This document shows, piece by piece, positions 46,066 to 58,200 of a DNA stretch of 64,000 bases. Position 1 is the stretch's first letter; each line of letters opens with the position of its first letter. The translations under genes were made by a program, and so were the position numbers. The DNA lies in contig NC_052616.1 in assembly GCF_016545825.1 (NCBI RefSeq), positions 7,130,001 to 7,194,000 of the forward strand. Reading direction: 5' to 3'. Source of the stretch: Eucalyptus grandis (lineage: Eukaryota > Streptophyta > Magnoliopsida > Myrtales > Myrtaceae). The notes below the pieces were generated by a model. It worked only from the letters and a program-made list of their open reading frames with translations. It was not told the origin of the DNA and ran no database searches.

Positions 46066-47340
46066 AAATGTTAAATTAAGGATATTAAGTTGTGATAGCT
46101 ATGCAGACATATAAAATCATGATTTTTTTTTTTTTAAAATTTCATTAGTGTCCATAAATAAATTTCATGTCTAAAACATAAATTGAATGGTATTTTGAAA
46201 GGGCGGCCCTATTTTTCACCCTCTAAATAATTATATCCACACCTTTTTCCTAAAAAGACAAAATTGCCCAATCTTTCAATTGCTATTAAAATTCTGGACG
46301 GACTCCTTTTTTTTTTCCTTTTTTTTCCCTATCTATTTATGATAATTACCATAATTAAAAATTTCATATATCATTTTTTAGCATATTAAAGAAAAGTGCA
46401 TGCTGAGGTATCTCTATGACATTTTCCATGATTCATGTCAGTAATGGTAAGGAAAAAAGAGATTTTTTAATATAGTATAAGAATGAAAAATCTCTTCTTC
46501 ATCAATGATCTTATAACAAATTATCTACATTTTTGTCCCTCTAATCTCAAGAGCTCATTTCCTTGGTGAAATTTTTATTAATTTAATTAGTGTTAAATAT
46601 ATGTATCAAGTCTCTTTATTTATTTATATAAAAAAATTATTTTTTTTTCCTTATTATAATGGCAAGATACTTTAAATAGAGCGTCGAAGACATTGGAGGA
46701 ATATCTAGAATACACTAAAAATATTGTGCACAATGAGTTATCTTTATATATTTTTCGTGAGTTGTTCATAGATGATATTAATTTTTGTCAATCCAAAATA
46801 ATAATTTTTCACTAAAATTTACAAAAAAAATTCTTACTTATGCAATGTTGGATTTAATTAAATTTTATCTACCTAACGAGTTTTCCATAATTTTGATCGC
46901 CAACATAGAAAAGAATTAGATTTCTTGGAAATTTCTCTTTTGACGAACAAATTATTATTGAAATTATATCAAATGGTAGTTTTGGAAGATTGACGGTAGT
47001 TTTGTCTCTTTAGTGTAAATGAGGGTGAATATAATTATTTAGAGGGTGGAAATAGCGCCTAAAATTAAAGATGGAAGCTATATTACATAAAATATAAGAA
47101 TACTACTTCTCTTCATATAAAGGTATATTTATATCAATCAATTTTCAAGCTTGGGGTATGCATGCAATTTCTTGTTTCTTTTTCTCTTTCATTAGCCTCG
47201 GATGTTCTCCTTCTAGATACACACCCGGACACCGAACACATGCAATCGTACGCATCGTCCGTCTGCACTTGTTTTTTCCATTAAAGTTCCGTTAAGTTTT
47301 TTCAATTTTTTTGGTGTTTGAGGAGTGAAAAATAAGTGGT
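46066..47340. other. AT-rich spacer of unit 4
   Basis: Full-length version of the spacer at 3176-4340, with several small indels (for example the GTTTTGGAAGATTGACGG join near 46979). No gene seen. Confidence 0.6.
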
Positions 47341-48400
47341 TAAAAAAATAGTTTCCGGTTGATAGGCTAGGACTCGCGTCCTCTTGCCCTTGTGTCGCTT
47401 CTCATCCTCACGTCCTCGCACCCTCTTGTCGCCCTCGCATCCTCTTTTTGTTATCCCCTTTCTTACACACTCTCTTCTCTTCCCTCTAGAGCTGCTCCTT
47501 TTTCCATCTTTGTCATGCAATTTAGGGCTTCTTTGTCTCGTCCATCATCTCCAGAGCTACTCCTCCTTTGGTGCTGCCTCGCACTTCTCTTACAAAGAGC
47601 GAGTAGAGAGGGTTCCCCGTTATTGTTTTCGCTTTCATTTTCTAACCCATATAGATGTGATTCCCGAGGTAATTATCGTAATTAGCTCTCATTTCTATAA
47701 ATCAATCTCTTTGCTTAGTGGCCTATTCAAGGGAAAATGCAAAAACCAACTCTTTGAGTTTAGTCTGATAGCAATATCTTTCCATTTGGCGCCATTAGCG
47801 GTTTTGGGTCTTCATACAATTGTTTGTTCGGATGATTCGTCTTGACAAATATTGTGCGATTCTTTTGTTTTCTGAACATGGATCGTGGTGTCTTCGTTTA
47901 TTTTGTGTTTTTGGAGCAGCTTGTGTTGTCCCACGGTATCAATATATTTGCATTATTGATTACTTAGCTTTAAATCAGAGTGGAAGGATTACTATAGTCG
48001 GATGGGAAACCTAGCATCTGCCGGTCAACATATATGTAGGAACTTGTCGAGATGTTTGACATTTTTTGGCCTTCATCGCCTAGAGAAAACCATATGGAGT
48101 ACCCTGTTAGTGATTATCAACGAGCTTCATAATATTTACTATATTTACTACAGTGGGGACTTGATTTTAGGATAACATCATTCTAACCTAGGATGAAGTT
48201 TGATTTATGTGAAGTATATTGTCTACAACACGTTTGAATGAAGAAGACACCTACTTATTTTGTTCACGTAGAAGTAAAATTGAGTGGATGCATGAGCATT
48301 TGCATACCTTATGTATGTATTCTTGAATAGCAGCTTGTGCTGTGTCATGTGGTTCTGGCTCTCTAGTATTGCTCTTCTAGGATTGCACGCATTTAGTGTT
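47341..48400 (+). promoter_or_regulatory. C/T-rich leader segment of unit 4 (A type)
   Basis: C/T-rich leader at about 47385-47600 and a donor-like CCCGAGGTAATTATCG near 47664. It shares A-type differences with 28601-29600. Only one leader copy is present in this unit. Reading frames on this segment are low-complexity. Confidence 0.4.
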
Positions 48401-49530
48401 TCATGATCAATGTGCTCTAATATGGATGGATCGTGACAAAATCCAAGTGGCGGTAATGGTTGTGGCGGCAACATTTATGACAGTTATCAAACTAGTTATG
48501 GATGATTATAATCATTTGAGAAACACATACTGAGAGAGGCTCATGTGAATTGAGATTACAAGAGAGAGTTGTATATGAATTGTGTGTTATACAGTGACGA
48601 CACTTATTGCATAAATCAAATATGGATAACGTCGAATGCTTTTTTAAAGCTTTGCAAGGTGCTCAGTGCAAGTAACTTGTGTTTCACAGCCATATCATTG
48701 GATGTAATGTCGGGTTCAGAATCATTAGGGGGAGATTCCGTAGGTCAATACAACCCGTGCATAGATATTTCAAAATTGTCTTTCAAGTGGTTTTGAAATC
48801 ATACAAACATGTGGTAAAAGAATCGACTGATTCCATTTCTCTTGAGATAAGTAATGATTGAAGGTTAATGGTTGGAGGTTTTTATCCATATTTTAAGATA
48901 TGGAATTTGGAAAAAAAAAAGTCTTCATACATTGCTTGAGAAGTTTCATTAGTATTTGGTTGATAACTATATTTCAGAGCAATAGATGGAACTCATGTGC
49001 ATGCATCAATTCCTCTTGAAATTCATGGAAGATTTTGTGGTCAAAATGAACAAAAAATGTATTGGTTGCTATTACATTTGACTTGAGATTTTCTTAAGTG
49101 TTAGTTGGTTGAGAAGGCACTCCGCATGATTCGCGTTTTTTTTTTAAATGTAATTTCAAAGCTGAATGGATTGAATACTCCTAGAGGTAAGAAAATGAAA
49201 TTTATACTCAATTTTTGGATTGAGCTTAGTATCTTAAGAATAAACTTTTTTATAACTTGTCGGAAAATATTATCTTGCCGATGCTGGTGGAATGCAAAAT
49301 GGCATAATCTCTCTCTATTGTGGTGTTGGATGTCATTTGAAGGAGTTCACTGATCGCCCACTTGAAAATAAGAATGAACTGTTCAATCTACGTCATTCAT
49401 TTCTGAGAACTACTATCGAAAGAGCATTTGGAGTATTAAAGAAGCATTTTCAATTGAATATTTTAGATCATTTAGAACACAAGTCGATGTTGCCTTAGCT
49501 TGTTGTATCGTTCAAAATTTTATTACAGCC
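48401..49530 (+). pseudogene. PIF/Harbinger transposase relic of unit 4 (no MITE)
   Basis: The most continuous copy. N-terminal pieces LYSDDTYCINQIWITSNAFL and KLCKVLSASNLC lie at about 48590-48690, then, in another frame, NVGFRIIRGRFRRSIQPVHR (about 48705-48765) and FKIVFQVVLKSYKHVV. The core begins near 48980 with AIDGTHVHASIPLEI after TTTCAG. YCGVGCHLKEFTDRPLENKN (near 49315) and TTIERAFGVLKKHFQLN follow. First Asp and third Glu are present; stops lie between. It lacks the hAT MITE, so it keeps the original site at about 48470. Confidence 0.75.
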
Positions 49531-50925
49531 CAATGACTATCGCGGAAGAGATGAATAGACAAATGGAATTTTAAAGAAAAAATCCAAGAATCCAACTTTC
49601 TCAAAGAGAGGAAAAGGAGGAAAATAAGATATGGATATAAAAAAGAGGTAGGATTGTGCACACGATGTGGATTAGTTACTGAGAGGTTAGAAGAAGCCAA
49701 TGTTTTTCTTTTTGTTTCTTTTGAGCGTTTCATTTTGAACATGTGGTTTTTATTCTCTAGTAATAATCATCTTTGAAAATTAGTACTAGTCCTATTTATT
49801 ATATGTTTTCTTACGCAGCTGTTTAAGTTCTTGCTTAATTATAGTGATGGGTGAGATGGTCAACCAATCTAGGTGATCCAAACCTATGTAATGTATTCTA
49901 TTTGAAATTCTTGCTAATGAATTAACCAAAGGTATCAAGCCCTCGAAACATTCAAACTCTTTTGAATTGCTCGAGTTGCCGATGCAATAAAAGAGAGATT
50001 TGACATTGATTTTACGAAAAAGTAAAGACTTGGAAAAATATTTTTCGAATAATAATTAAATATCTCGCTTAGAAAAATTAGTCAACGGAAAATAGTTTCA
50101 TTATTGATGATAATTTATACCTAACTATATATTTTTTTTGGTAAGGTATACCTAACTATTTTGGTAGTTGATGAAAATAAATTTTTTATTTGTTAATTCT
50201 TGTAGGCAATACAAACAATTATTTTTAGAAAAATATTTTCCAAATCTTTAGTTTTGCGTAAAAAAAAATTTCACATTAAAATATGTTGATTTTTCTTAAT
50301 TTTGACAAATGTACACATCCCATCGATTAGTTGATTAAAAATACTATAGTGTCAAAGATTCATCACACTAGGAGGGTTTAGGTGGTTATATATAAACCTT
50401 TTTTTTATTTGTTTTAAATTTTGATATAAATACTATCAATTAGCCGTGGAAAGTTTCTGTTTCATGATTATTTGTGTGAAAAATATGTTATATCGGCGGA
50501 GTACCTTACATACATTCTCTTATGAACTAATGTTGCATGAAACTAGCTGTCAACTATTTTGTTTTTTTGTTTTTTATTTTGGCCAAGCAGGAGAGTTATC
50601 GACTCGACTTCTCGAATATAATCGCTTTTGATATGGGGCATATTAAGTCTTTCGTCCCGAGCTGTATAAATTATTTTATTTGAGAAAAGAAAATCTCATT
50701 TATATAAAAAAAATCTCATATATATATAGCAAAAGCGGAACAATAGTATTTACATGGTTTGAATGAGCCTAAAAAAAGAGCATGCGTGTGGTTCAAGTCT
50801 TTTAAAAACTATAACTGCAAAAAATGCTAAACAAGCAAAATTTGATCAGCCCATGCCAATGTGGCTGGAACATCTTGCTCTTGAGATTCAGCAACGCTCC
50901 TTTGTTGATGGAGAGAAGTCGGACC
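49531..50925. other. AT-rich intergenic spacer before NAC5
   Basis: Same spacer as 176-1433. A short filler-like repeat near 50125-50155 (TATACCTAACTAT occurs twice around TTTTTTTTGGTAAGG) is unique to this copy. No gene seen. Confidence 0.6.
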
Positions 50926-52385
50926 TTACGTCTGGTTGTCCGGTGTGCCGAGTGTGGATGAGAGCATCGCATTTGTATCGTCTTCTGATGGATTAGCAAA
51001 AGGATTTAAACCAAAGAGATAATCGGCATCGACCACCGGATCTATATCCATATCCATCAAGCGATCAATCCATTCATCATCATCATTGACTTTCTCTGCT
51101 ATCGTAGGAAGTAAATTTGCATATGCACCGTCGTCAAAAGCTGGATAACTGGTATCTACTAGGGTGGGGAGGACATTGGCATCTCGGTTGCACCCAAAAC
51201 TCGGGGAATAACTGGCATAGCGAACTTCAGTCCCGCCACACCCAAAACTTGGGGAATAACTGGCATAGCGAACTTCAGTCCCGCCGGTCGTAAGAAGCCA
51301 GTTGAGGGTTGTGTTGCTGCCAAAGGATGGAGACGTGGGGTCGCAGATATCTGGTCCCAGGGTCATTGTCGTCGTCGTAGCTGTAGCAGGAGGTGAGGAT
51401 GCACGTATTGATAGATTTGTAAAAGAATCTTCTTCCAATGGAGCAAGAGATCTTGACTTGGATTTGAAACTAGAATGGACCACTGAGTCTCGTTCTGTGG
51501 TCATCCACCCCTCTCTTCAATCATCACTGCTTCCTTGCACCATCATTGTCGCCATAGGAGCAAGTAAATCGGCAATTGAGTCATTACTGAAACCAGGGAA
51601 AGCCGGGTCATCGTTATCTAAATGCAAGATGGGCGCCGCCCCTGTTGACATCTGAAGTTGTTCGGCATATGCCACGCTGCTGCTAAAGGCTTGGGAAGTG
51701 GCGGGTTGAGCTCCATCCACTGTGGATGAGGACGTGATGGCAAAGTCATAGATGACGCTTGAGCGATCACCGGAGTCATTGAGTAGGCACATCCGCTTCG
51801 CTTGTCGATTCTCATCTTCAAATTGCACCGGTATGTCGGCCGAAATTACAATTTCCTTGTCTTTTAATTTCTTCTTGTCTCTATAAAATTTGATTTTGCA
51901 TAGGACGTACTTGCACTGCTGCACTGAGTTAAGCCAAGCGATTAACAATTTCCAACATGTAGAGTGTCAAAAAGAAAAAGAATGATACAGGAGAGTTAGA
52001 TTATGGAAAGAGGACCAAGAACCTTTCATTACTGACCTACGCACAAGAACCATTATTCCTTGAAACAAACGGATCGTTGCTAATAGCATTAAGCATCATT
52101 ACATGAAAAATCGATGCCAATATTCTACCATCAATGCGAGTCAAAGAATTATCAATAGACATGGAATGAAAACCTTACCCTCTCATCGCACATTGAGAAC
52201 TCGTACATGATCCAGCACCCGCTCGTTGCACTCGAGCCACGTCCACCTTGAAACTTGAAGGACTTCTTGTAGCCAACCAACTCACCAAGAATGTCGGGGA
52301 TTCTCATCGCGTGCTGCTCTTTCCATGTCCCGGACCTGGCGGTCCTTAAAACCCTCGACTTGTTCTTTCTCAACGTGGTGAAAAC
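50926..52385 (-). pseudogene. NAC-domain gene, copy 5, 3' portion (interrupted by Copia-1)
   Basis: Holds the second half of exon 1 (complement 52179..52385, from about codon 57 to CDER), the intron, and exon 2. Exon 2 is the long form with the middle region absent from NAC1-3. A TGA replaces a Trp codon near 51517 (NAC4 reads NDWIEGWMTTE at this point). A 48-base tandem duplication at 51191-51286 repeats 16 residues around GGTEVRYASYSPSFGC. The frame ends at a TAA at 50926-50928, where NAC1 reads TWGPTS and runs on for 33 more residues. The first 57 codons lie beyond the Copia-1 insertion at 59961-60134. Confidence 0.82.
51191..51286 (-). repeat. 48-bp tandem duplication inside NAC5 exon 2
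   Basis: Two direct copies, 51191-51238 and 51239-51286, differing by few bases (ACTCGGGG against ACTTGGGG). NAC4 has a single copy. It is in frame, adding 16 residues to the predicted middle region. Confidence 0.9.
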
Positions 52386-52821
52386 TGAAGGCTTTATTAG
52401 TATTGGGCTTAAGGCTCGTCCGCCCAAGTTGGGCCCAGAAAGCTCGGCCCACGGGAATAGGGCCCGTGGAAGGAGAGAGGTATAAAAGGGAGGAGAGAGA
52501 GAGAAAAACACACCGTTTTGTTTTAGAAAAAGACGTACGTTTTTCTCTCAACGTACTCTCCCTCTCTCTCTCGTTTTCTTCAAAGCAAAAAGGAAAACAG
52601 TGAAGCGCGAAGGCCAATTTGCTTCATCGGATTGAACAGGATCAAGCTTCTCTTCCTCTAACGGCGTCGGTGTCTAATCTGTGGCTAAAAGGTACACTCG
52701 AATCCGTGGTGTGCCTTAGGATCGGTGATACGTGTTGTTTTTCCCGGGCTCGTCTTCCGCATTGTTTTAGGGGTTCGATTTAGTGTCAAATCCGTTTTTC
52801 GGAGATCCGTTAATCCCAACA
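52386..52821 (+). repeat. Copia-1 5' LTR
   Basis: 436 bases, TGAAGG...CCAACA. A TATA box TATAAAAG lies at 52481-52488. Just upstream, CCACGGG and CCCGTGG (52449-52455, 52463-52469) form a short inverted repeat. Compared with the 3' LTR it lacks four bases of the GA run after the TATA box. Confidence 0.92.
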
Positions 52822-52822
52822 T

Positions 52823-52834
52823 TGGTATCAGAGC
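52823..52834 (+). other. Copia-1 primer binding site (initiator tRNA-Met)
   Basis: TGGTATCAGAGC, two bases after the LTR... a full 12-base match to the complement of the 3' end of plant initiator tRNA-Met, the usual primer of Copia elements. Confidence 0.9.
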
Positions 52835-53039
52835 CCTAGTTCACGTTTTTCCGACTTGTTTGACAATTTTTGATTGATTTTTCGCAAAAGCAATTCGGCC
52901 GTACGGACCGGGGCGAGAAATCCCGACACCCGAGCGCTGTTCGGCCATTTTTCTGAGTTTTTGTAAGTCGAAATCGTTTTCTGAACACATGGGGAGAAAT
53001 GCGACGTCGAGAGGAGTCTGGCGGTACGTCGTGCGCCGC

Positions 53040-53490
53040 TGGGTGACGCTACACACGCCCACATGCGCGGCCGGAAGCCGCTGCGCGTGGGCGTGACGCA
53101 CTTAAGCGCCGCTTGCCTGGGCCGCGTGCGACACACGCGCCGGTCGGCGAACCAGCACGTGCTCGCCGCCGGCCGGCGAACCGGCACGCGCCGGTCCGCG
53201 GACCGATGCGTGCTGACGTCACCCAACGGTCAGTAACCGCTAGGGTGACGTCATCGATGACGTCAGCACGCCGATGTTTCGCCGGGCGGTGACCGGCCGG
53301 CGACCCGACCCGAGGACGCCGGCACGCGCGCGACACGTGCCGGCTGACGTCTGCGTGATGTCAGCCCGCGCACGCGTGCGGCACGTGCCGTCGGTTCGCC
53401 CGAACCGGCCCGACCGGTTCGACCGGTCTGTCCAGTCCGATCGGTCCGATGAGCGTTGACCACCGTTGATCACCGTTGACCGTTGACCAA
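53040..53490 (+). promoter_or_regulatory. GC-rich Copia-1 leader with TGACG and W-box motif cluster
   Basis: A CpG-rich block inside an AT-rich window. TGACGTCA occurs at 53214-53221, and twice around TCGA at 53246-53265, making a perfect 20-base palindrome. Further TGACG words lie near 53044, 53092 and 53344. At its end are W-box words: TTGACC at 53456-53461, 53476-53481 and 53483-53488, plus the variant TTGATC at 53466-53471. TGACGTCA is the core for plant bZIP/TGA factors and TTGACC for WRKY factors. That these sites regulate the element is inference, especially as they lie downstream of the LTR promoter. Reading frames through this block are GC-composition artefacts. Confidence 0.5.
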
Positions 53491-53590
53491 AAAAAAAAAA
53501 GGAAAAGGAAAAGAATGTTTTCTTTTTCAATTAAGTCTATGTGGATTATATTGTGATCCCTTATTTGTTCTGCATTTGCTGCGGTGAACA

Positions 53591-53899
53591 ATGCCTCCGA
53601 GATTGCGCACACCTATTCGCGCAATTACCGATGAACAAAAGGATAAGCTGTCTAAGTTGATAGCTGAGCTGACTGATCATCGATGGGAGAGTGGTGACTT
53701 AATTGATCACGTCCTTGAAGTCAATGGGAAGATTCAACAGGTCATATGAAATGGTCGTCCTATGCCACAATCAGAGATGGTGCGATTTTTCATAAACACT
53801 CTTCCACCTGAATGGCAAGATGTGTTGAATCGCATATGGGATGTCAACGGAGCTGCTTCCTACAAGAAAATTGTGATGGATTTTGTAAATGAATATTAA
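53591..53899 (+). pseudogene. Unidentified small reading frame in the Copia-1 leader
   Basis: From the ATG at 53591 (MPPRLRTPIRAITDEQKDKL) a frame of 102 codons runs to TAA at 53897, with one TGA at 53747-53749. The first 52 codons are open. After the stop the same frame continues with MVRFFINTLPPEWQDVLNRI and ends VNEY. The composition looks like a real protein, with charged helix-like stretches and no low complexity, and it lies about 460 bases before the gag ATG. I do not recognise the family. It could be a duplicated piece of a gag-like protein, a captured host exon or a leader-encoded element protein. Base composition is ordinary, unlike the GC-rich block just upstream. Confidence 0.45.
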
Positions 53900-54359
53900 T
53901 GTATTGTTTCAAGGGAAAAGATCAAGAAATTGAACAAAATAGGATCTTTCCCAGTTCGTGTGCTGACTTGGTGTTAGTTGTATTGGCTGATATATGTTAA
54001 ATGTGATTTGTGGAATAACTACTACCTAATTGTGTTAATTGAAAGCATTATTGTTTTATAGGATGTCTATTATATGTTGCTTTCTGTTATTGCTGGTTGC
54101 TGTGGGTAATTAGCTATGGGTAGTTTTAGTTTTTTTTTTTTTTTTTTTGGTAGCTTCATAGAATTGATTTTGCATAAGACAATTATATTGATGATAGTTT
54201 TAAGTTAGGATTTTTGGAGGATGATTGGAGACGTAGTGACCTTTTGATTCTAAAGCCTTATTTGAAATTATTCATTAATATGATAGGTCTATGTAAATAG
54301 GGATGCATAAATGATATGCATTAATAATTCGTGCATATTTGTCTGATTTGTTCATATCA

Positions 54360-55277
54360 ATGGCTTTAGCCACAAAGAGCATAGTTGCCGAGCTGAACAA
54401 AGGTGAAAAGCTCAATGGTGACAATTATGAAATTTGGCAAATGAAAATCCAGTATGTGCTGGAAGAGCAAGAAGCACTTGAGGCTCTTAACCTGACCATG
54501 GTAGAACCTGAAGAGGGAACCACTGCATAGCACAAAAGAGACAAAGAAGCTTTTTCTGCATGGGAAAGAAAGAATTCTCTAGCTCGCATCACGTTGCTGA
54601 GCAGCATGGAAAATGACGTCATGCGAGAGTTTTGACGTTTTGACAATGCCAAGGAAATGTGGGAGGCATTGGCAGTTAGATTTGGTCATATTTCGGTGAC
54701 TAGACTAAGGCAGCTCACTATCGGGTTTGACTCTTATAAGAAGCCTCATGGTCAGACCATGAAGCAACATCTTAGAAAGATGTCAAACATGATAACTGAG
54801 CTGAAAGATGCTGGCCATGTCCTCACAGATGAGTAGCAAGTGCAAGCAGTGATTCGTTCCTTGCCTAAGAGTTGGGAGCATATGAAGGTGTACCTGACTC
54901 ATAATGAAAATATCAAAACCTTTGAGGATGCAATGCGTCATCTTGAGCTGGAAGAGGACCGCTTGTTGGCGGCTAAGCCGGATGCTGCACTCTATCATGC
55001 TAGTTCTAGCTCAAATGGAGCTTCGAGCTCAAGCGCAAGCGCCCTAACTGGGTTTGATAAGGGGAAAGGCAAGGAAGAAGCAGGTCCTTCAGGGAAGAAA
55101 CCCAAGTTTAACCAACATGAAAGAGGGAAGCGTCCTTGCATGAAAAAGCTTGCAAGGGTGAAATGCTACAACCGTGACAAGAAGGGTCACTATGCTCATG
55201 ATCGTCGTGAGCCAAAGAAGGTATGCACCCCTTGTACTTTTCAGAATTTTGCTTTTGTGTCGAGTTCGTGTTCTTAA
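54360..55277 (+). pseudogene. Copia-1 gag (UBN2-type) with three nonsense codons
   Basis: Gag packages the element RNA in virus-like particles. The frame from ATG 54360 (MALATKSIVAELNKGEKLNG) stays in phase to 55277 except for TAG at 54528, TGA at 54633 and TAG at 54834. Recognisable UBN2 text includes GDNYEIWQMKIQYVL, MWEALAVRFGH, MKQHLRKMSNMI and VIRSLPKSWEHMKVYL. The zinc knuckle near 55162-55205 reads CYNRDKKGHYAHDR: the second and last Cys of the CX2CX4HX4C pattern are both Arg (CGT), so metal binding would be lost. All three stops fit C-to-T changes of CAG or CGA. The frame to pol is also lost near 55230-55280. Confidence 0.88.
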
Positions 55278-58200
55278 TCGAGTCTAATCCTTTGTGGACT
55301 GTGGATTCGGGAGCGACGGACCATGTAGCGAAGGATAGAGGATCCTTCGTGGAATTCCGCAGTACCAACGGAACTAAGTGGATCTATGTGGGAAACAACT
55401 CAGAGCTGAAGTGAAAGGAATTGGCACATGCCAACTGAATATGCATGATGGACGACTTTGTTCCTTCATGATGTGCTGTATGCTCCGGAGATTCGTCGGA
55501 ATTTAGTGTCATTTTAGTGTTGGTTAGACTAGGTTTTAATATGAACTTCGTAATAAAGGTGTGAATTTGTTTTTAGATACAAATTACTATGGTCGTGGTT
55601 ATTTTCTGGATGGTTTTATTGTATTAGATATTGATTATGTTAATGCTAATGTTTGTTATTCCCTTCTCACGTCTCCTAATAAATATGATAACGATGTGAA
55701 TGTGTGGCATGCTAGACTTGGTCACATTGGCCAACAGCGTATGAATAGACTAGCCAAAGAGGGCTTGTTGGCCAATATTGAAAAAGTCGATTTGTCCATA
55801 TGTAAGCGTTGCCTAGAAGGGAAAACGACAAAGAAACCATTTGGAAAAGGAAAAAGAGCTAAATTTCCCCTGCATTTAATCCATTATGATGTCTGTGGTC
55901 CAATGAATGTGAAAGGAAGGCATGAGGCTGTTTATTTCATCACTTTTATTGATGATTATACTCGATTCGGATATGTCTATTTGATTTCTCATAAATCTGA
56001 AGCAATAAGTTGTTTCAAAAGGTTTATGAACCTGGTAGAGAATCAATTAGACAAGAAAATAAAAGCATTGAGATCCGATCGAGGTCGAGAATATTTATCT
56101 GATGAGTTCAGAAAATTATGTGATGAAAAAGGAATAGAAAGACAGTTGTCTATTCCATATACTCCTCAACAAAATGGTGTTATGGAGAGAAGAAACAGAA
56201 CCCTACTGGAAATGGTTAGGTCTATGATGGCGCATGCTAACTTACCTATTACCTTTTGGAGTGATGCGTTGTTAACTGCTGCCTATATACTTCACCGTGT
56301 GCCTTCCAAATCAGTTACTTCCACTCCATATGAGTTATGGACAGGAAGAAAACCGGACTTAAGTTTTCTTAAGCCATGAGGTTGTGCCGCCTATACACAT
56401 GAGTCCTCTCACAAATTCGGGAAATTGGGTCCCAGAGGAAAGAAGAGTATTTTCATAAGGTACTCTGAACACTCGAAATGATATGTGTTCATAGGTGAGC
56501 AGGAAAGTGGGAGTATAACTGAGTTTGAATCGCGAGATGTCACATTCTTAGAGGATGAATTTCCTAAGAAGGGCGAAATAAGGGAAGATTGTTCCCTATT
56601 TGAGACCTTGGATCGGGATAATGATGTTAGTGGAGTTCGTCCAAGTGGGAGTAATATGAGAAGTGATGAATTAAATTCAACTCATTCTCAATTGCAACCA
56701 CATGATGAGACGACATCATCATTACCTAATCCAAGTGGGAGCATGATGGGGGATGATGTGCAAAGTGTGCAATCTCCCATACGACGAACAAGTCGTCAAA
56801 GTATTCCCCGTCGACGTTTTGACATTGAAGGGGAAACTTTTATGGTTGCTCCACAAGATGAGGATGAGCCAAGAAATATTAATGAGGCTTTGAATTGCCC
56901 TAGTAAGGAAAAATAGATTAATGCAATGGAAGATGAAATGGAGTCAATGAAATCAAACCAAGTCTGGGAACTAGTTGATCTTCCAAAAGGACGCAGAGCT
57001 ATTGGGAACAAGTGGGTTCTTAAAATAAAGCGAAAGGCTGATGGCTCGATTGAAAGGCATAAGGCTCACCTTGTGGCGAAGGGGTATAATCAACAGGAAG
57101 GAATTGATTGTGAAGATACGTTTTCTCCTGTAGTGAGATTTACCTCGATTCGCATTATTCTGGCAATAGTGGCTAGTTTGGATCTTGAGTTACATCAAAT
57201 GGATGTAAAGACTGCTTTCCTCAATGGAGAATTAGAGGAAGAAATATATATGGAACAACCTGCTGGTTTCATAGTAAAAGGCCAAGAAGAAAAAGTATGT
57301 CTACTTTTGAGGTCGATATATGGTCTTGCGAGTCATCAAGACAATGGTATATACGTTTTCATAATGCCATAATGGCATATGATTTTACAATGATTGATGA
57401 GGATCATTGTGTATATATCAAAAGATCCAAGGATCAATTTGTGATCATATCATTATATGTTGATGATATACTAATTGCCGGAAGCAATATGGAGTTTGTT
57501 AAGACTGTCAAGAGTTGGTTGTCTTCCAACTTTGAGATGAAGGACATGGGTGAGGCTGCATACATTCTTGGAGTTAAGATTTCAAGAGATCGTTCGAAGA
57601 GATCATTGTCTCTTTCGCAAGAAACCTATATAAATAAGGTTCTTGAACGATTTCGTATGCAAGATTGTAAACCTATAGACACTCCTACTGCAAAGGTGAA
57701 GGATTGAGCCATAGACGTGTCTAAGGACTCCACAAGAGAAGGAACAAATGAAACATGTTCCTTATGCAAGTGCTGTTGGGAGCTTGATGTACGCTATGAT
57801 GTGTACAAGACCCGACATATGTTTTGCAGTTGGAATGGTGAGTAGATACCAATTCAATCTAGGTCCAGCACATTGGAAGGCCGTTAAGAGAGTACTGAGG
57901 TATCTGAAGGGAACTGCTGATTTCAAGTTGAATTACCAAGGAAAGGATCTGCGACTTGAAGGCTATTCAGATGCTGATTGGGGAGGAGATTTAGATGAAA
58001 GAAAATCTACCTCAGGATTTGTTTTCTTACTGAGCAATGGCGTCATATCATGGAGTAGTAAGAAGCAAACGTGCATAGCCTTATCCACGATGGAAGCTGA
58101 GTTCGTGGCATTATCAGCAGACAAGAAGCAGTTTGGCTTAAGAGATTCTTGGATCATTTAGGTGTTATTGAGAAAGCTGCAAATCAATTATTGGTTAACT

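Noticed and set aside
52828..53530. Several Arg/Ala-rich frames in the GC-rich Copia-1 leader
   Set aside because: Overlapping on both strands, low complexity, and in a region better explained as untranslated leader.
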